Assembly: GCA_905221605.1 (NCBI GenBank)
Contig: CAJNDS010002245.1
Location: 62,001 to 126,000 of the forward strand
DNA length: 64,000 nucleotides
Direction: 5' to 3'
DNA from: Symbiodinium natans
Taxonomy: Eukaryota > Sar > Dinophyceae > Suessiales > Symbiodiniaceae
Shown here in pieces: positions 31,051 through 40,499 of this stretch; position 1 is the first letter of the stretch; every line of letters starts with the position of its first letter. Made by a program: the position numbers and the translations under genes. Below the pieces are notes generated by a model. The model ran no database searches, had not been told where the DNA came from, and saw only the letters and a program-made list of their open reading frames with translations.

Positions 31051-31687
31051 CCCCCCTAAGCCCAACAAGCGTAAATCCCGAAACCTAAACAAGCGTTTAA
31101 AAACCCACAGAACCTTGAAAAGCCCAAAACCCAGAAATCAGAAAAAACATAAAACCCTTAAACCCCAATGCAAATCCTAACCCCTCCCCCACCCTAACCA
31201 CAGGCGGGAGAGGGCGCGGGGGAGTAACCAACCCCAAAAGGGTATCCTTATTAGAATACGGTTACTTGGCCACCAAGTTAGCCCCTCAGCTTGCTTACAG
31301 GGCATCTGGGTCTCTGGGATTCAGGATTCGGGCGTTCCTGTTTAAGGGGCCTACGTTTATTTTGAGAGGAACTTTGGTACTTTAGGGTCGTAGGGCTTTA
31401 GAGCTCTCTGATCAAAAGCCAAACCCCCAGCAGCATGCAAAGGCTCAACCACCCCTACAAAGTCCTCAACCCTAACACCTTAAAGCCCTAAACCCTGAAC
31501 CTTCAAACCTGACGTACAACTTTGACACCTGGGCAACTCTGAAAGAAACCTTAACGGCAAAAGTCTTGAAGCCCTTAAGCTCTTCAAGGCCTTTTGCCCT
31601 AAAACACCCTCATTTTGTGATTTTTTATAATATTAATTGATTTTTATAAATTCAATATTATCAGTAATCAATTCTCCTCATGCCAAG

Positions 31688-31768
31688 GCCAGGGCACGGA
31701 CAGCTGGCATGGCTGCTGCGGTCGCCATAGCTTCAACTGCCCGGACTGCGACGCCATCCTGCCCCTTG
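31688..31768 (+). CDS. Cys-rich model, exon 11
   Basis: Acceptor CTCATGCCAAG, donor GTGCTC followed by TTTAGGG. Phase 1 to 1. Starts QGTDSWHGCCGRHSFNCPDC and ends DAILPL. Adds C, C, H, C and C ligands to the metal-binding region. Confidence 0.75.
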
Positions 31769-31778
31769 GTGCTCGTTC

Positions 31779-31918
31779 TTAGGGTTTAGGGTTTAGGGTT
31801 TAGGGTTTAGGGTTTAGGGTTTAGGGTTTAGGGTTTAGGGTTTCGGGTTTGGGGTTTGGGGTTTAGGGTTTAGGGTTTTGGGTTTTGGGTTTTGGGTTTA
31901 GGGTTTAGGGTTTAGGGT
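31779..31918 (+). repeat. TTTAGGG/TTTTGGG tract
   Basis: About 19 heptamers; begins within a dozen bases of the exon 11 donor. Confidence 0.95.
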
Positions 31919-32088
31919 TCGTCGCGAACACATCCCTGGAACCCTAAACCCAAAACCCCTAAGCCGTGAACCCTGGACCTGTAAATACTACTTAGAAGGT
32001 TCATGGGGGTAGTTATTTTTCGAGCTGGAAGTCGTAACCCTAAACCCCCTAAACCCTTAACCCTAAACCCTAAACCATTACTCCACAG

Positions 32089-32116
32089 AAGGGGTTCGGG
32101 GGCTTGATGTGAATGG
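32089..32116 (+). CDS. Cys-rich model, exon 12 (28-nt micro-exon)
   Basis: Acceptor CATTACTCCACAG, donor GTCCAA. Phase 1 to 2. Reads GVRGLDVN between split codons. It is the link that makes the terminal exon fit; on its own it is weak. Confidence 0.4.
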
Positions 32117-32259
32117 GTCCAAGCCTCACCTGCCAGCTTAAACCCCAACAACTAGAACGGAAACCCCCCCAAACCCTAAACGCTAAACCTTAAACCCTAC
32201 ACCCTAAACCCGAAACCCTAAACCCCAAACCCTAGGCCACCTGTGACCTTGTGACCGAG

Positions 32260-32323
32260 GTGCGATGGGTGCACCCAGCGCCACGAGTGCTCAGGACAGG
32301 AGCAGGAAGAGGAGGAAGTCTGA
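32260..32323 (+). CDS. Cys-rich model, terminal exon
   Basis: Acceptor GTGACCGAG. Enters in phase 2 and reads CDGCTQRHECSGQEQEEEEV then TGA. Another CxxC and HxC pair followed by an acidic C terminus. A different frame is open further to about 32570, so the stop depends on the phase chain. Confidence 0.55.
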
Positions 32324-33060
32324 CAAGGCAGTTCGGGTTTTCGCTTGCCAGCGAGCGACGCTGGCAGCTTGCCGTCTGCGGATGGGCTTGCGCCGGAATA
32401 TGGGTCCCCTTCTGATGAGCTTTGGAAAGAGTTCCTCACAAGGATTCGAATCTGGAGCAGCCCCGACATGTCCTGAAGCTGAGGGCTTTTCAACGTGTAG
32501 ATCCCATGCCCCAGATCCTAAAGCTTACGAGAAATTGGTGCACCAGATACCTTGCACAGCCCCCCCTCTCTGACCCTTTGAGGGACTGTATAGAGGCCCT
32601 GATGTATCATTCCCTATTCTTTCAACATCCGGGGCAACGTAGTAAAATAGCCAAAAAAAATAGTATACTAATAGCCTAAAAACATAAGAGGAGAAATATT
32701 CGTAAGAACAATAACAATAAAACATGATACAACATTGTAATCTGTCATACCATAAGGGCAGATTTTAATCCCGGCTTGCAGGGCAGATGTCCTCGCCACG
32801 CGCTCGCGCGACAAAAGGAATGCCCGAAGATGGTTTAGGGTGTAGAGTTTAGGGTTAGGGTTTAGGGTTAGAGTTTGGGTTTAGGGCTTAGGGTTTAGGG
32901 TTTAGGGTTTAAGGTTTAGGGTTTCCTGAAACCCTGAAGCGCCCAGCAATTGGGGGCTGGGGAGGGGGAGGGGAGGGGGGTTCGGCAACCCACCGATCCT
33001 GTTTTCGAAGAAAAGGGGTCGGAAGCATTCCTGGTAGTTCTCCCTCGTGTCCTTATTCTT
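32324..33060. other. Downstream region without a supported gene
   Basis: Unique DNA, then telomere-like motifs at 32835-32930 (G-strand). No further exon assigned. Confidence 0.35.
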
Positions 33061-33062
33061 CT

Positions 33063-33540
33063 TTTTCTTCTTCTTCTTATTATTATTCTCATTAGTATTA
33101 GTATTAGTATTAGTACTAGTATTAGGATTAGTATTAGATTAGTGTTATTATTGTTATTATGGCTATTAGTGTTAGTATTGTTATTGTTGTTATTATTGTT
33201 ATTACTGTTATTATTGTTATTATTGTTATTATTGTTATTATTGTTATTATTGTTATTATTGTTATTATTGCTATTATTGTTATTATTGTTATTATTGTTA
33301 TTATTGTTATTATTGTTATTATTGTTATTATTGTTATTATTGTTATTATTGTTATTATTGTTATTATTGTTATTATTGTTATTAATGTGTTATTATTGTT
33401 ATTATTGTTATTATTGTTATTATTGTTATTATTGTTTTTATTGTTATTATTGTTATTATTGTTATTATTGTTATTATTGTTATTATTGTTATTATTGTTA
33501 TTATTGTTATCATTGTTTATATTGTTTTTTATTGTTATCT
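33063..33540. repeat. TTATTATTG microsatellite
   Basis: About 45 units of a nine-base TTATTATTG motif with earlier ATTAGT repeats. It gives artificial all-leucine or Ile/Val frames. Confidence 0.97.
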
Positions 33541-33565
33541 TGCTAGTATTAAAATATAACTATAC

Positions 33566-33582
33566 GCCCCCCCCCCCCCCCC

Positions 33583-33611
<29 letters not shown>
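33566..33611. repeat. Poly-C followed by poly-A
   Basis: About 16 C then about 29 A, at the end of the microsatellite. A similar C-then-A run occurs at 59628-59661. Confidence 0.95.
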
Positions 33612-33614
<3 letters not shown>

Positions 33615-33897
33615 AGTACGGCCCATATGTGAACCCCTAAACGGGCATCCGGCAATCCAACGAACCCTCTCGGTTCGATTTACGGCGGTGCCGAGCAGAT
33701 AACCTTCAACCCTTTTCAGATAACTACAAGTCCTTCTTAGCCCCAAAGGTGTGCTCGTTTCCCCCAAGAACAGAGCCAGGGTTTAGAGAGTTTACAGGGT
33801 TCGTAGGGTTTGTGGGTTTTAGAGCTTTATGGAGTTCAGAGAGTTTGTAGGGCTGGTAGGGTTTTAGAGTTTATGTTGTAGTTCACTCGCCATCCAG

Positions 33898-33949
33898 CTT
33901 GGTGCCAATGTTCGTCGTCGCTCCAGGGCCGCGTGCACACAAACGCCTT
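33898..33949 (+). CDS. Candidate exon
   Basis: Acceptor CGCCATCCAG, reads LVPMFVVAPGPRAHKRLG. No GT donor at the 3' end; G-strand telomeric repeats follow at once. Confidence 0.35.
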
Positions 33950-34199
33950 GGGATTTAGGGTTTAGAGCTTAGGTTTGGGGTTTAGGGTTTTGGGTTTGGG
34001 GTTTAGGGTTCTTCGCTGGCGGCCGCTTTGTACCCAGCAAGTTGCGCAGGTCGTCAGCTAGGATGTGGAACCCCGATCCTACAGCCCCAAAGCTCCAATG
34101 CCCAAAACCTCCAAAAACTAGTTAAGGTCTCTCTTCTCAAAACCCTAAACCCGTGACCCTATACAACATCCTCACAGAACCCTAAACCTTACATCCTTA

Positions 34200-34520
34200 A
34201 TAAAGCCCTACAGTAAATCCTACATCCCTAAAGCCTAAACCCGAAACCCTAAACCCTAAACCCCAAACCCCGAACCCTAAACCCGAAAGCTTCAACCCGA
34301 AACCCTAAACCCTAAACCCTAAACCCTAAACCCTAAACCCTAAACCCTAAACCCTAAACCCTAAACCCTAAACCCTAAACCCTAAACCCTAAACCCCAAG
34401 CCCCAAACCCTAAACCCTAAACCCTAAACCCTATACCCTAAACCCTAAACCCTAAACGGCCCTAAACCCTAAACCCTAAACCCTAAGCCTTAATCCCTAA
34501 ACCCTAAACCCTAAACCCTA
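34200..34520 (-). repeat. Long CCCTAAA tract
   Basis: About 40 heptamers, some CCCCAAA and CCCGAAA, ending four bases before an acceptor. Confidence 0.95.
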
Positions 34521-34524
34521 TCAG

Positions 34525-34579
34525 AGCCCCTGAGCTCCCTGCCAAGGCGGCGCTGCTCCAATTCCTGGGCGAGGCTGCG
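34525..34579 (+). CDS. Exon between inverted telomeric tracts
   Basis: Acceptor CCTATCAG and donor GTTTAGGG, the latter being the first base pair of the G-strand tract. Reads APELPAKAALLQFLGEAA, phase 0 at the donor. A clear example of the C-strand / exon / G-strand arrangement. No family recognised. Confidence 0.6.
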
Positions 34580-34650
34580 GTTTAGGGTTTAGGGTTTAGG
34601 GTTTAGGGTTTAGGGTCTAGGGTTTAGGGTTTAGGGTTTAGGGTTTATGG
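34580..34650 (+). repeat. TTTAGGG tract
   Basis: Nine heptamers beginning at the donor of the exon at 34525. Confidence 0.95.
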
Positions 34651-35082
34651 GTTTTTGGGATTGTGGGAGTTTGAGGTTTTGGAGTTTAGGGCTGGGTTGA
34701 GGGTTTAGGGGCTTGGCGATTAGGGTTTTGGAGTTTTGAAGTTGCAGGGTTTAGGGTTTTCGAGTTTGGGGATTTTCGGGTATGGGTTAGGTTTCCCACA
34801 GCCCACAACCCCGTAATAATTAATTTCCGGCATAATTAGACCCAAAACCCCTATTTCACCTCAAGACCCAATACCCAACTGTGGTTTAGGCTTTAGGGTT
34901 TACGGTTTGGGGTTTAGGGTTCAGCAGCTCCGGATCGAGCAGTTCTAGTCGAGCATACAGAGTGCAGACTTAGACAAAAACCCACCCGCCCAAAGAATCC
35001 CATAACATTAAGAAAATACAGGGTCTTCATTAACCCTTTACGCTCCAGTTGCTATCCATTCAACAAAAGCAAAGCAAGGTCC

Positions 35083-35380
35083 GGCCCCTCCGGGACCAAT
35101 GCTATTAGCCATTTGGTCCGTCCGGCCTCTCCGTCCGGGAGCAATGGTATTAGGGGACCCCTCCCGGACGGGACCGAATTGCTAATAACATTGGCCCCGG
35201 AGAAATCGAATGGACCGAATGGCTAATTGCATTGCTCCCGGAAAAAGCCGACTGGCTAATAACATTGGTTCCGGAGGGACCGAGTGGCTAATAACATTGG
35301 TCCTGGACCGAATGGCTAAGGCATTGGTCCGGGACCGAATGGCTAATAACTTTGGTCCCGAGACGGACCGAATGGCTTAA
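35083..35380. repeat. Dispersed 25-30 base repeats, partly inverted
   Basis: The phrase GGACCGAATGGCTAATAAC with ATTGGTCCCGG recurs seven or more times at irregular 25-40 base spacing; the first two copies are in reverse orientation, so the block is a palindrome-like cluster centred near 35165. Confidence 0.75.
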
Positions 35381-35433
35381 AAGGTTTAAATCGACATATG
35401 ATAGAGAGGGTTTTAAATCGACGGCCAAATCGA

Positions 35434-35512
35434 CATATGGGTGGCTGTCAACATGTTGGTCCTTTTTTGGGGTACCTGATGATGGACCCTAATTTTGACA
35501 ACCACCCATATG
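35434..35512. mobile_element. Inverted-repeat element, family J
   Basis: CATATGGGTGGCTGTCAA and TTGACAACCACCCATATG are inverted, with inner GGTCC / GGACC. Seventy-nine bases, non-coding, just before a TTTAGGG run. Confidence 0.7.
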
Positions 35513-35640
35513 AGAGAGAGGGTTTAGGGTTTAGAGGCTAAAGGGTTAAGGGTGGTCACGGCTTCGGGACTGTGAGGGTTGTTAGGGTGTGTGCCAGCAG
35601 GGTTTATTAGGACACGCCCGCTACTTTCCAATTGTCCAAA

Positions 35641-35690
35641 TACCCTAAACCCTAAACCCTAAACCCTAAACCCTAAACCCTAAACCCTAA
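35641..35690 (-). repeat. CCCTAAA tract
   Basis: Seven heptamers, 5' of a candidate exon. Confidence 0.95.
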
Positions 35691-35710
35691 ATCTGGCACA
35701 CGGACCAGAG

Positions 35711-35778
35711 GCGCCCTCGGCCGCGGCACTCCGCCGCCCGAGCTCAGGCCCATTTTCCTCGAGCCTGTTTTGGACTTA
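35711..35778 (+). CDS. Candidate exon
   Basis: After CGGACCAGAG one frame reads APSAAALRRPSSGPFSSSLF then WT and a GT. Low-complexity, GC-rich; C-strand tract before and G-strand tract after. Confidence 0.35.
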
Positions 35779-36089
35779 GTTGGGGTTTAGGGTTTAGGGT
35801 TTAAGAGGGTTTAGGGTTAAGGGTTTGGGGTTTAGGGTTACTTCTTTGCAGTCAAACATTCCACAGAGTATTAAGCAGCTTATGTAACTCTATGGTTGTT
35901 GGGGGAGCATCGTTGCGCCCGAGTTGGAGGTTTAACGTTCAGGTCTATCTTGGTATATCCGGTATACTGGGCCTGGGGATACTATAGAGGGGCCACCCTA
36001 AACCCTAAACCCCCTAAACCTCAACCCTCGTTGTTTTGCTGCGCTTCTTGGGGGCGGTGCCGTTTTTGTCGGAAGCTGTTTCTTCCCAG

Positions 36090-36156
36090 CGAGTTGGGGC
36101 GAGGTCTCTGGGCTGAGTTATTCGACAACCCGCACCCGGCTTTGTGCTCTCCCAGG
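36090..36156 (+). CDS. Exon, unknown protein
   Basis: Acceptor CTGTTTCTTCCCAG with a pyrimidine tract and a donor that opens into TTTAGGG. Reads ELGRGLWAELFDNPHPALCS then PR, ending in phase 0. No family recognised. Confidence 0.6.
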
Positions 36157-36190
36157 GTTTAGGGTTTAGGGTTTAGGGTTTAGGGTTTAA
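36157..36190 (+). repeat. TTTAGGG tract
   Basis: Five heptamers starting at the donor of the exon at 36090. Confidence 0.95.
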
Positions 36191-36514
36191 TCCCAGAGAC
36201 CCCAGGCTGGCCCTTGTTGAGGGCCGCTGGAAGAGGGGAGTTCCTCCCCTCTTCAGGATGCTTTCATGGATTCATCTGACTATGCTTACCTGATTATTCT
36301 CGAAGTTCTGTAGTATATGGTGATATAGCCTAAAACTTCAACCCGACCCCCCAAACCCACCGAAAGTGCTTGTGCTTGGCGATTCACAGGAGCCGGCAAC
36401 GTGCAACCTCCTCGTGGCTTGCGGGAGGACGCAAGACCTGGGGTCGCGTGGAGGGTTAGGGTTTAGGGTCTAGGGTCTAGGATCTAGGGTCTAGGGTTTA
36501 GGGTTTAGGGTGTA

Positions 36515-37250
36515 GCATTGGTCAGGTGAACGCAGTAGTGTGAAGACATGCCCACCCAAGACCACCCAAACACTACTCACTGCGAACCAAACCGGAGCCA
36601 GCCCAAACCAAGCCGAAGTCATTCAAAATTCACACGTGACACATGTTTAGGGATGCCGAAGCCATGGCGGCAGAGGATAGCCCCCCCTTTTTGGGCTGTT
36701 AACGGGGGTCGTGAGGTTGTGCGCAGGGAACGGTCTGGGCCGAAGGGCCCTATCGTAGAAAGTTTGAGGGCGTGAGTAGGCTTTGTTTTTTGACAAATTC
36801 GGGAACGGCTGGCGAAGGATGGGGGTCGCGCTTTTGAGTTTGATTTGGCCTCGCCAGTTGACAGGGGCCAGGGCGAGGGGGCCAGGGCGGTCAGGGAGGT
36901 CAGGGCCTGAAGGCGGGGCCAAGGGCAGCCAAGGGGTCAGGTCATGCAGGGTGATGGCAAGGCTGGTCAGAGCGACCTGCATGGCCAGGCCGGGCGGCCG
37001 GCGGCCAGGGCCTGAAGGCTCCCAAGGCCTCCCAGGGCTCCTAGGGGCCTCCGCGCTTTTGGCGAAGGACGGGAGTCGTGGGGTTTTGGGGTGAAAAAAT
37101 ATCTATAGTGACCAGCTAGTCGACTCTAGCGAGGCGACTCACCTCAGGGGTGTGCCTGGCAGGCTCTGTAGTCTAGCAGAGCCTGCCGTGGTCTCGCTGA
37201 GCGCTCGACTGCGCCGCCTACCCCAACAGAGGTGAGAGGGGTGGCGGGCG
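36515..37250 (-). mobile_element. Telomere-bounded cassette, copy 2 (inverted)
   Basis: The reverse complement carries, in the same order as 24899-25895: CCCGCCCGCC, TTGGGGTAGGCGG, CACCCCTGAGG, a CCTGGCC-rich block, AGGGCCCTTCGGCCCAGAC, GGCTGGCTCCGGTTTGGTT, GGGCATGTCTTCACACTACTG and GCTAC followed by CCCTAAA repeats. Both ends abut telomeric tracts. Diverged by substitutions and by loss of most of the minisatellite. No protein could be assigned. Confidence 0.7.
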
Positions 37251-37344
37251 GGTTTAGGGTTTAGGGTTTAGGGTTTAGGGTTTAGGGTTTAGGGTTTAGG
37301 GTTTAGGGTTTAGGGTTTAGGGTTTAGGGTTTAGGGTTTAGGGG
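37251..37344 (+). repeat. TTTAGGG tract
   Basis: About 13 perfect heptamers joining the inverted cassette to the GGCTT minisatellite region. Confidence 0.95.
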
Positions 37345-37361
37345 GGTCCGGTTTTTTTTTT

Positions 37362-37693
37362 TGCAAAGGTGTGGCTCGGCCCTGTCCCCTTGCAAAGGTG
37401 TGGCTTGGCTTGGCTTGGCTTGGCTGGGCGTGTCCTCTGACCTGGCTTGGCTTGGCTTGTCTGGCTTGGCTTGGCTTTGGTTGGCTTGGCTCGGCTTGGC
37501 TTGGCTTGGCTCGGCTGGGCTTGGCTTGGCTTGGCTCGGCTTGTCCTCTGGCTTGGCTTGGCTCGGCTTGGCTTGGCTTTGGTTGGCTTGGCTCCTTGGC
37601 TTGGCTTGGCTCGGGTGGGCTCGGCTTGGCTTGGCTTGGCCTGGCTGGCTTGGCTTGGCTCGGCGTGGCTTGGCTCGGCTTGGCTTGGCTTGG
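37362..37693. repeat. GGCTT minisatellite with TTTGCAAAGGTGTGGCT headers
   Basis: Two copies of TTGCAAAGGTGTGGCTYGGC, then about 60 units of the five-base GGCTT with C and G substitutions. The header pair occurs in reverse complement at 50455-50505. Confidence 0.9.
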
Positions 37694-37819
37694 GTGCCGA
37701 CTTCGTTTTGATTTCCCTGTTCTCCCCAGTCGCAAAGATTCTTTTTACCGCGATGTAGCTGTAGCTGGTTGAAATACGTGGAGTGTATATATGTAGTATG
37801 CGCAAGCGTTTGCAAATGG

Positions 37820-38475
37820 TTGCGCCCCCCCCAACCCCCCCGCTTTTTTAAGCCGTGCAAGCTTGCGTCAAAGCATATGAGTCTTGTTGAAACCCATGAT
37901 GCAAGCATTGAGTTTGCAAATGGGGGGGCTGCGCCCCCCCCAACCCCCCCGCTTTTTTTGAGCCGTGCAAGCTTGCGTCAAAGCATATGAGTCTTGTTGA
38001 AACCCATGATGCAAGCATTGAGTTTGCAATGGGGGGGGGCTGCGCCCCCCCCCAACCCCCCCGCTTTTTTAAGCCGTGCAAGCTTGTTTCAAAGCATATG
38101 AATCTTTTTGAAACCTACAGGCAAGCATTGCAGCATGCAAGCATTGAGTTTGCAAATGGGGGGGGCTGCGCCCCCCCAACCCCCCCGCTTTGTAAAGCCG
38201 TGCAAAGCTTGCTTCAAAATCATAAGAGTATTTGCAACCCATGATGCAAGCAGAGTTGCAAATGGGGGGGGCTGCGCCCCCCCCCAACCCCCCGCTTTTT
38301 TAAGCCGTGCAAGCTTGCGTCAAGCATCTTGTTGAAATGCAAGGAGTTGCCATTGAAACCCATGATGCAAGCATTGAGTTTGCAAATGGGGGGGGGGGGG
38401 CTGCGCCCCCCCCAACCCCCCCGCTTTTTTAAGCCGTGCAAGCTTGCATCAAAGCATAAGAATCTTTTTGAAACA
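37820..38475 (+). repeat. Six tandem units of 107-129 bases with GC hairpin
   Basis: Each unit carries GGGGGGGCTGCGCCCCCCC (a perfect hairpin) then AACCCCCCCGC, TTTTTAAGCCGTGCAAGCTTG, AAAGCATATGAGTCTTGTTG and CCCATGATGCAAGCATTGAG. Anchors at about 37841, 37951, 38063, 38187, 38294 and 38423. Related single copies lie at 50386-50420 and, more diverged, at 52640-52705. Confidence 0.9.
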
Positions 38476-38494
38476 AGCACGTGCTCGTACCATG

Positions 38495-38600
38495 TTTAGA
38501 AATCGTGTTCTATGACACGACAACACTGTTCCATGACAAGACAATACTGTTCCATGACGCCGCTGCTTTGTTCCATGACACAGTTTTTTGGGTACCATGT
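38495..38600 (+). repeat. TGTTCCATGACA repeats
   Basis: Four copies of TGTTCCATGAC or TGTTCTATGACA at about 25-30 base spacing. Confidence 0.7.
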
Positions 38601-38655
38601 GTAGTTCAGTGTACTGTCGTTATAGTTTAGTGATTTAGTGTAGTGACAGTTTCGT

Positions 38656-38755
38656 GTCCTCAAGTTCTACTTCAGCGTCCTCTAGTTCTGCTTCAGTGTC
38701 CTCTAGTTCTGCTTCAGTGTCCTCTAGTTCTACTTCAGTGTCCTCTAGTTCCGGG
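38656..38755 (+). repeat. 21-nt serine repeat
   Basis: Five copies of TCCTCTAGTTCTGCTTCAGTG. In one frame they read SSSASVS repeats. Possibly the low-complexity 5' part of the USP-like locus. Confidence 0.7.
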
Positions 38756-39242
38756 ACGAAACCGCTTCATTTCGACACTTGCTGCTTGGTGCTGTGCCTA
38801 GAGTCAGCAAAAGCGCCATGGCTCGCTACTCGTGCCGGCTCCCTTGTTCCGGTTCCTGCTTTACCTGCAGGCCTGCTCTTCCCATTCCGAGTGGAGACTC
38901 GTGCTAGAAACTGGAAGCATACCATGCACCACTGTACTCGGAGGCCAGCGTGACGATGTCTGGTCGTTTGGAGTGCAATTCTCCAGTCGTTCCTTTGTTA
39001 GGCCGGCCCCTTGTTTGGCATGTCTCGTTCTTTCTTTTTTGCCTGTGTTGTAAGAGCTTCTGAAGGACTGCAAGAGCAGACAGAGGATGCTGGTGAGGAA
39101 ACAGAAGATGCTGGAGAACAGCTGGTAAGGGCTTCTGGGGCTTCTGGAGAAGGAGACCAATTGGCACTGGAAGTGTGCAGTGCAGCCCTGGCTCGTTTGT
39201 GGCTTGCATGTGCAGTGCAGCCCTGGCTCGTTTGTGTTGTGA

Positions 39243-39390
39243 ATGCCTAGGGGCACGCGCGGGGAAAGCCCTGTCCAGGTTAGCCAGCTTCGTGCGATGC
39301 TGGTTGAGCGAGACCTTGATGACTCCGGCAACAAGGCATGTCGTTTCCGTGTACACAAATTGCCTAGCGGTTCTTTGATGACAGTCCCTG
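39243..39390 (+). CDS. USP-like locus 39.2-43.2 kb, 5' exon candidate
   Basis: Starts near GTGAATGCCTAG and reads GTRGESPVQVSQLRAMLVER then DLDDSGNKACRFRVHKLPSG. The upstream stretch (39055-39120) reads ASEGLQEQTEDAGEETEDAG and ends in a GTAAGG donor, so further 5' exons are likely. A direct repeat of about 26 bases lies at 39175 and 39210. No telomeric tracts occur in this gene, unlike its neighbours. Confidence 0.5.
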
Positions 39391-39400
39391 TGAGGCAACC

Positions 39401-39948
39401 TTGCTGCGTCGCCTTCGTGCTGCTGCTGCTGCTGCTGGGAGTGCGAAAACGTTCACATGTTCGAAGTGCTCTCGGGTCGTTACGGAGATGCCATGTGGAG
39501 ACCGAAAGGAATGTTCAAGTTGTCGAACTCTCATGAAGCAGCTCGTGGCCCACGATGTAGCGGTCCAAGCACTGGGTGTAGACGCTGCGACTTTGCAGGG
39601 TTTTTTCGCGGCTGTTGCAGCTGCTCGCACTGGTGCGGCGATGCACTGGAGCGATGTGCGAGAAATGTTGTTGACGTCCTTGTCCTCATACCACGAGCTC
39701 AGCCATCGCAAAGTTTGTGAGGTCCTGGAGCGGCCGCTCCAGTTTTGGACTAACAATGGTTATGATGAAAATCATATCAAGCTGCACTGCCCAGCTGTGA
39801 ACGATCCGATGATGGGGCGGCTGTATCGCGGTCAGCTTCGCAGCGAAAAGGAGGTGGACTATCGCAGATTGTCACTGGACCTGCTGTCCAAAATTATGGA
39901 GGATACCAGGAAGCGCAAGGAGCCCATGTCTCTGTCCATTCTTGGCCG
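39401..39948 (+). CDS. USP-like locus, exon with zinc ribbon
   Basis: A 182-codon open stretch. A short poly-Ala run is followed by FTCSKCSRVV...MPCGDRKECSSC, two CxxC pairs of zinc-ribbon spacing at roughly residues 19-42. It continues through HWSDVREMLLTSLSSYHELS and ends DTRKRKEPMSLSILGRL. A GT at 39949 and AG at 39992 keep phase with the next segment. Family of this region not recognised. Confidence 0.6.
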
Positions 39949-39992
39949 GTTGTCGGGACTGTGCTTGTTGTTGCAATTGCTTGTTTTGGCAG

Positions 39993-40239
39993 GACCTTCG
40001 GAAAGCCAGCTCGCAAAGGGCCAAAAGGCAGAAGGCCATCGTGCAGGCCTCAAACTGTTCTGTTTCCTACTTTCGAGTCCTGCTGTTCTGTTTCCAACTT
40101 TCGAGTCCAACAGTGGGGGATTCTAATGTTCAGATTTCCGGTGCATATTCGGATCTTTGGCGTGATGCATGGCATTGCAGGAGCAGCCCGACTCCTCTGC
40201 CGACGTTTATACGTTAACGGTGCCAGCGTTGAAAGATAA
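39993..40239 (+). CDS. USP-like locus, following exon candidate
   Basis: Joined in phase 2 to the preceding exon it reads TFGKPARKGPKGRRPSCRPQ, then an imperfect 28-nt direct repeat, and ends RRLYVNGASVER with TAA. Another frame (DLRKASSQRAKRQKAIVQAS) is also plausible for the first 70 bases, so the 3' end is uncertain. Confidence 0.4.
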
Positions 40240-40499
40240 ACTACGAAGCCGCGGATTGCAGACCATGGGAAAGAAGGCCATGATTCATGGCCCACGAAAA
40301 CCTGCACATTGAAAGGGCCCACCCCATGGCTGTGCCACATTGCCAGGCTGATCTGCTGGCTCGCTTGAAGCAAGCGCTCAACGAAGAAGGTGTTGCTCCA
40401 CCAAGTGACTGTGCGGGGGCCTGTGTTTGGATGGGGGCCGTGTTCTGCATCGCTATCCTTGCATGACCATCTCTTGAGCAATCTTGCTCAGGCTCAGCC

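Noticed and set aside
32443-32453. GATTCGAATCC on the minus strand
   Set aside because: No upstream A box and no acceptor stem.
32950-33546. Poly-leucine frame resembling a membrane protein
   Set aside because: Translation of the TTATTATTG microsatellite.
37324-37908. Long Lys/Pro/Ser/Gln-rich minus-strand frame
   Set aside because: Product of the GGCTT minisatellite read in several frames.
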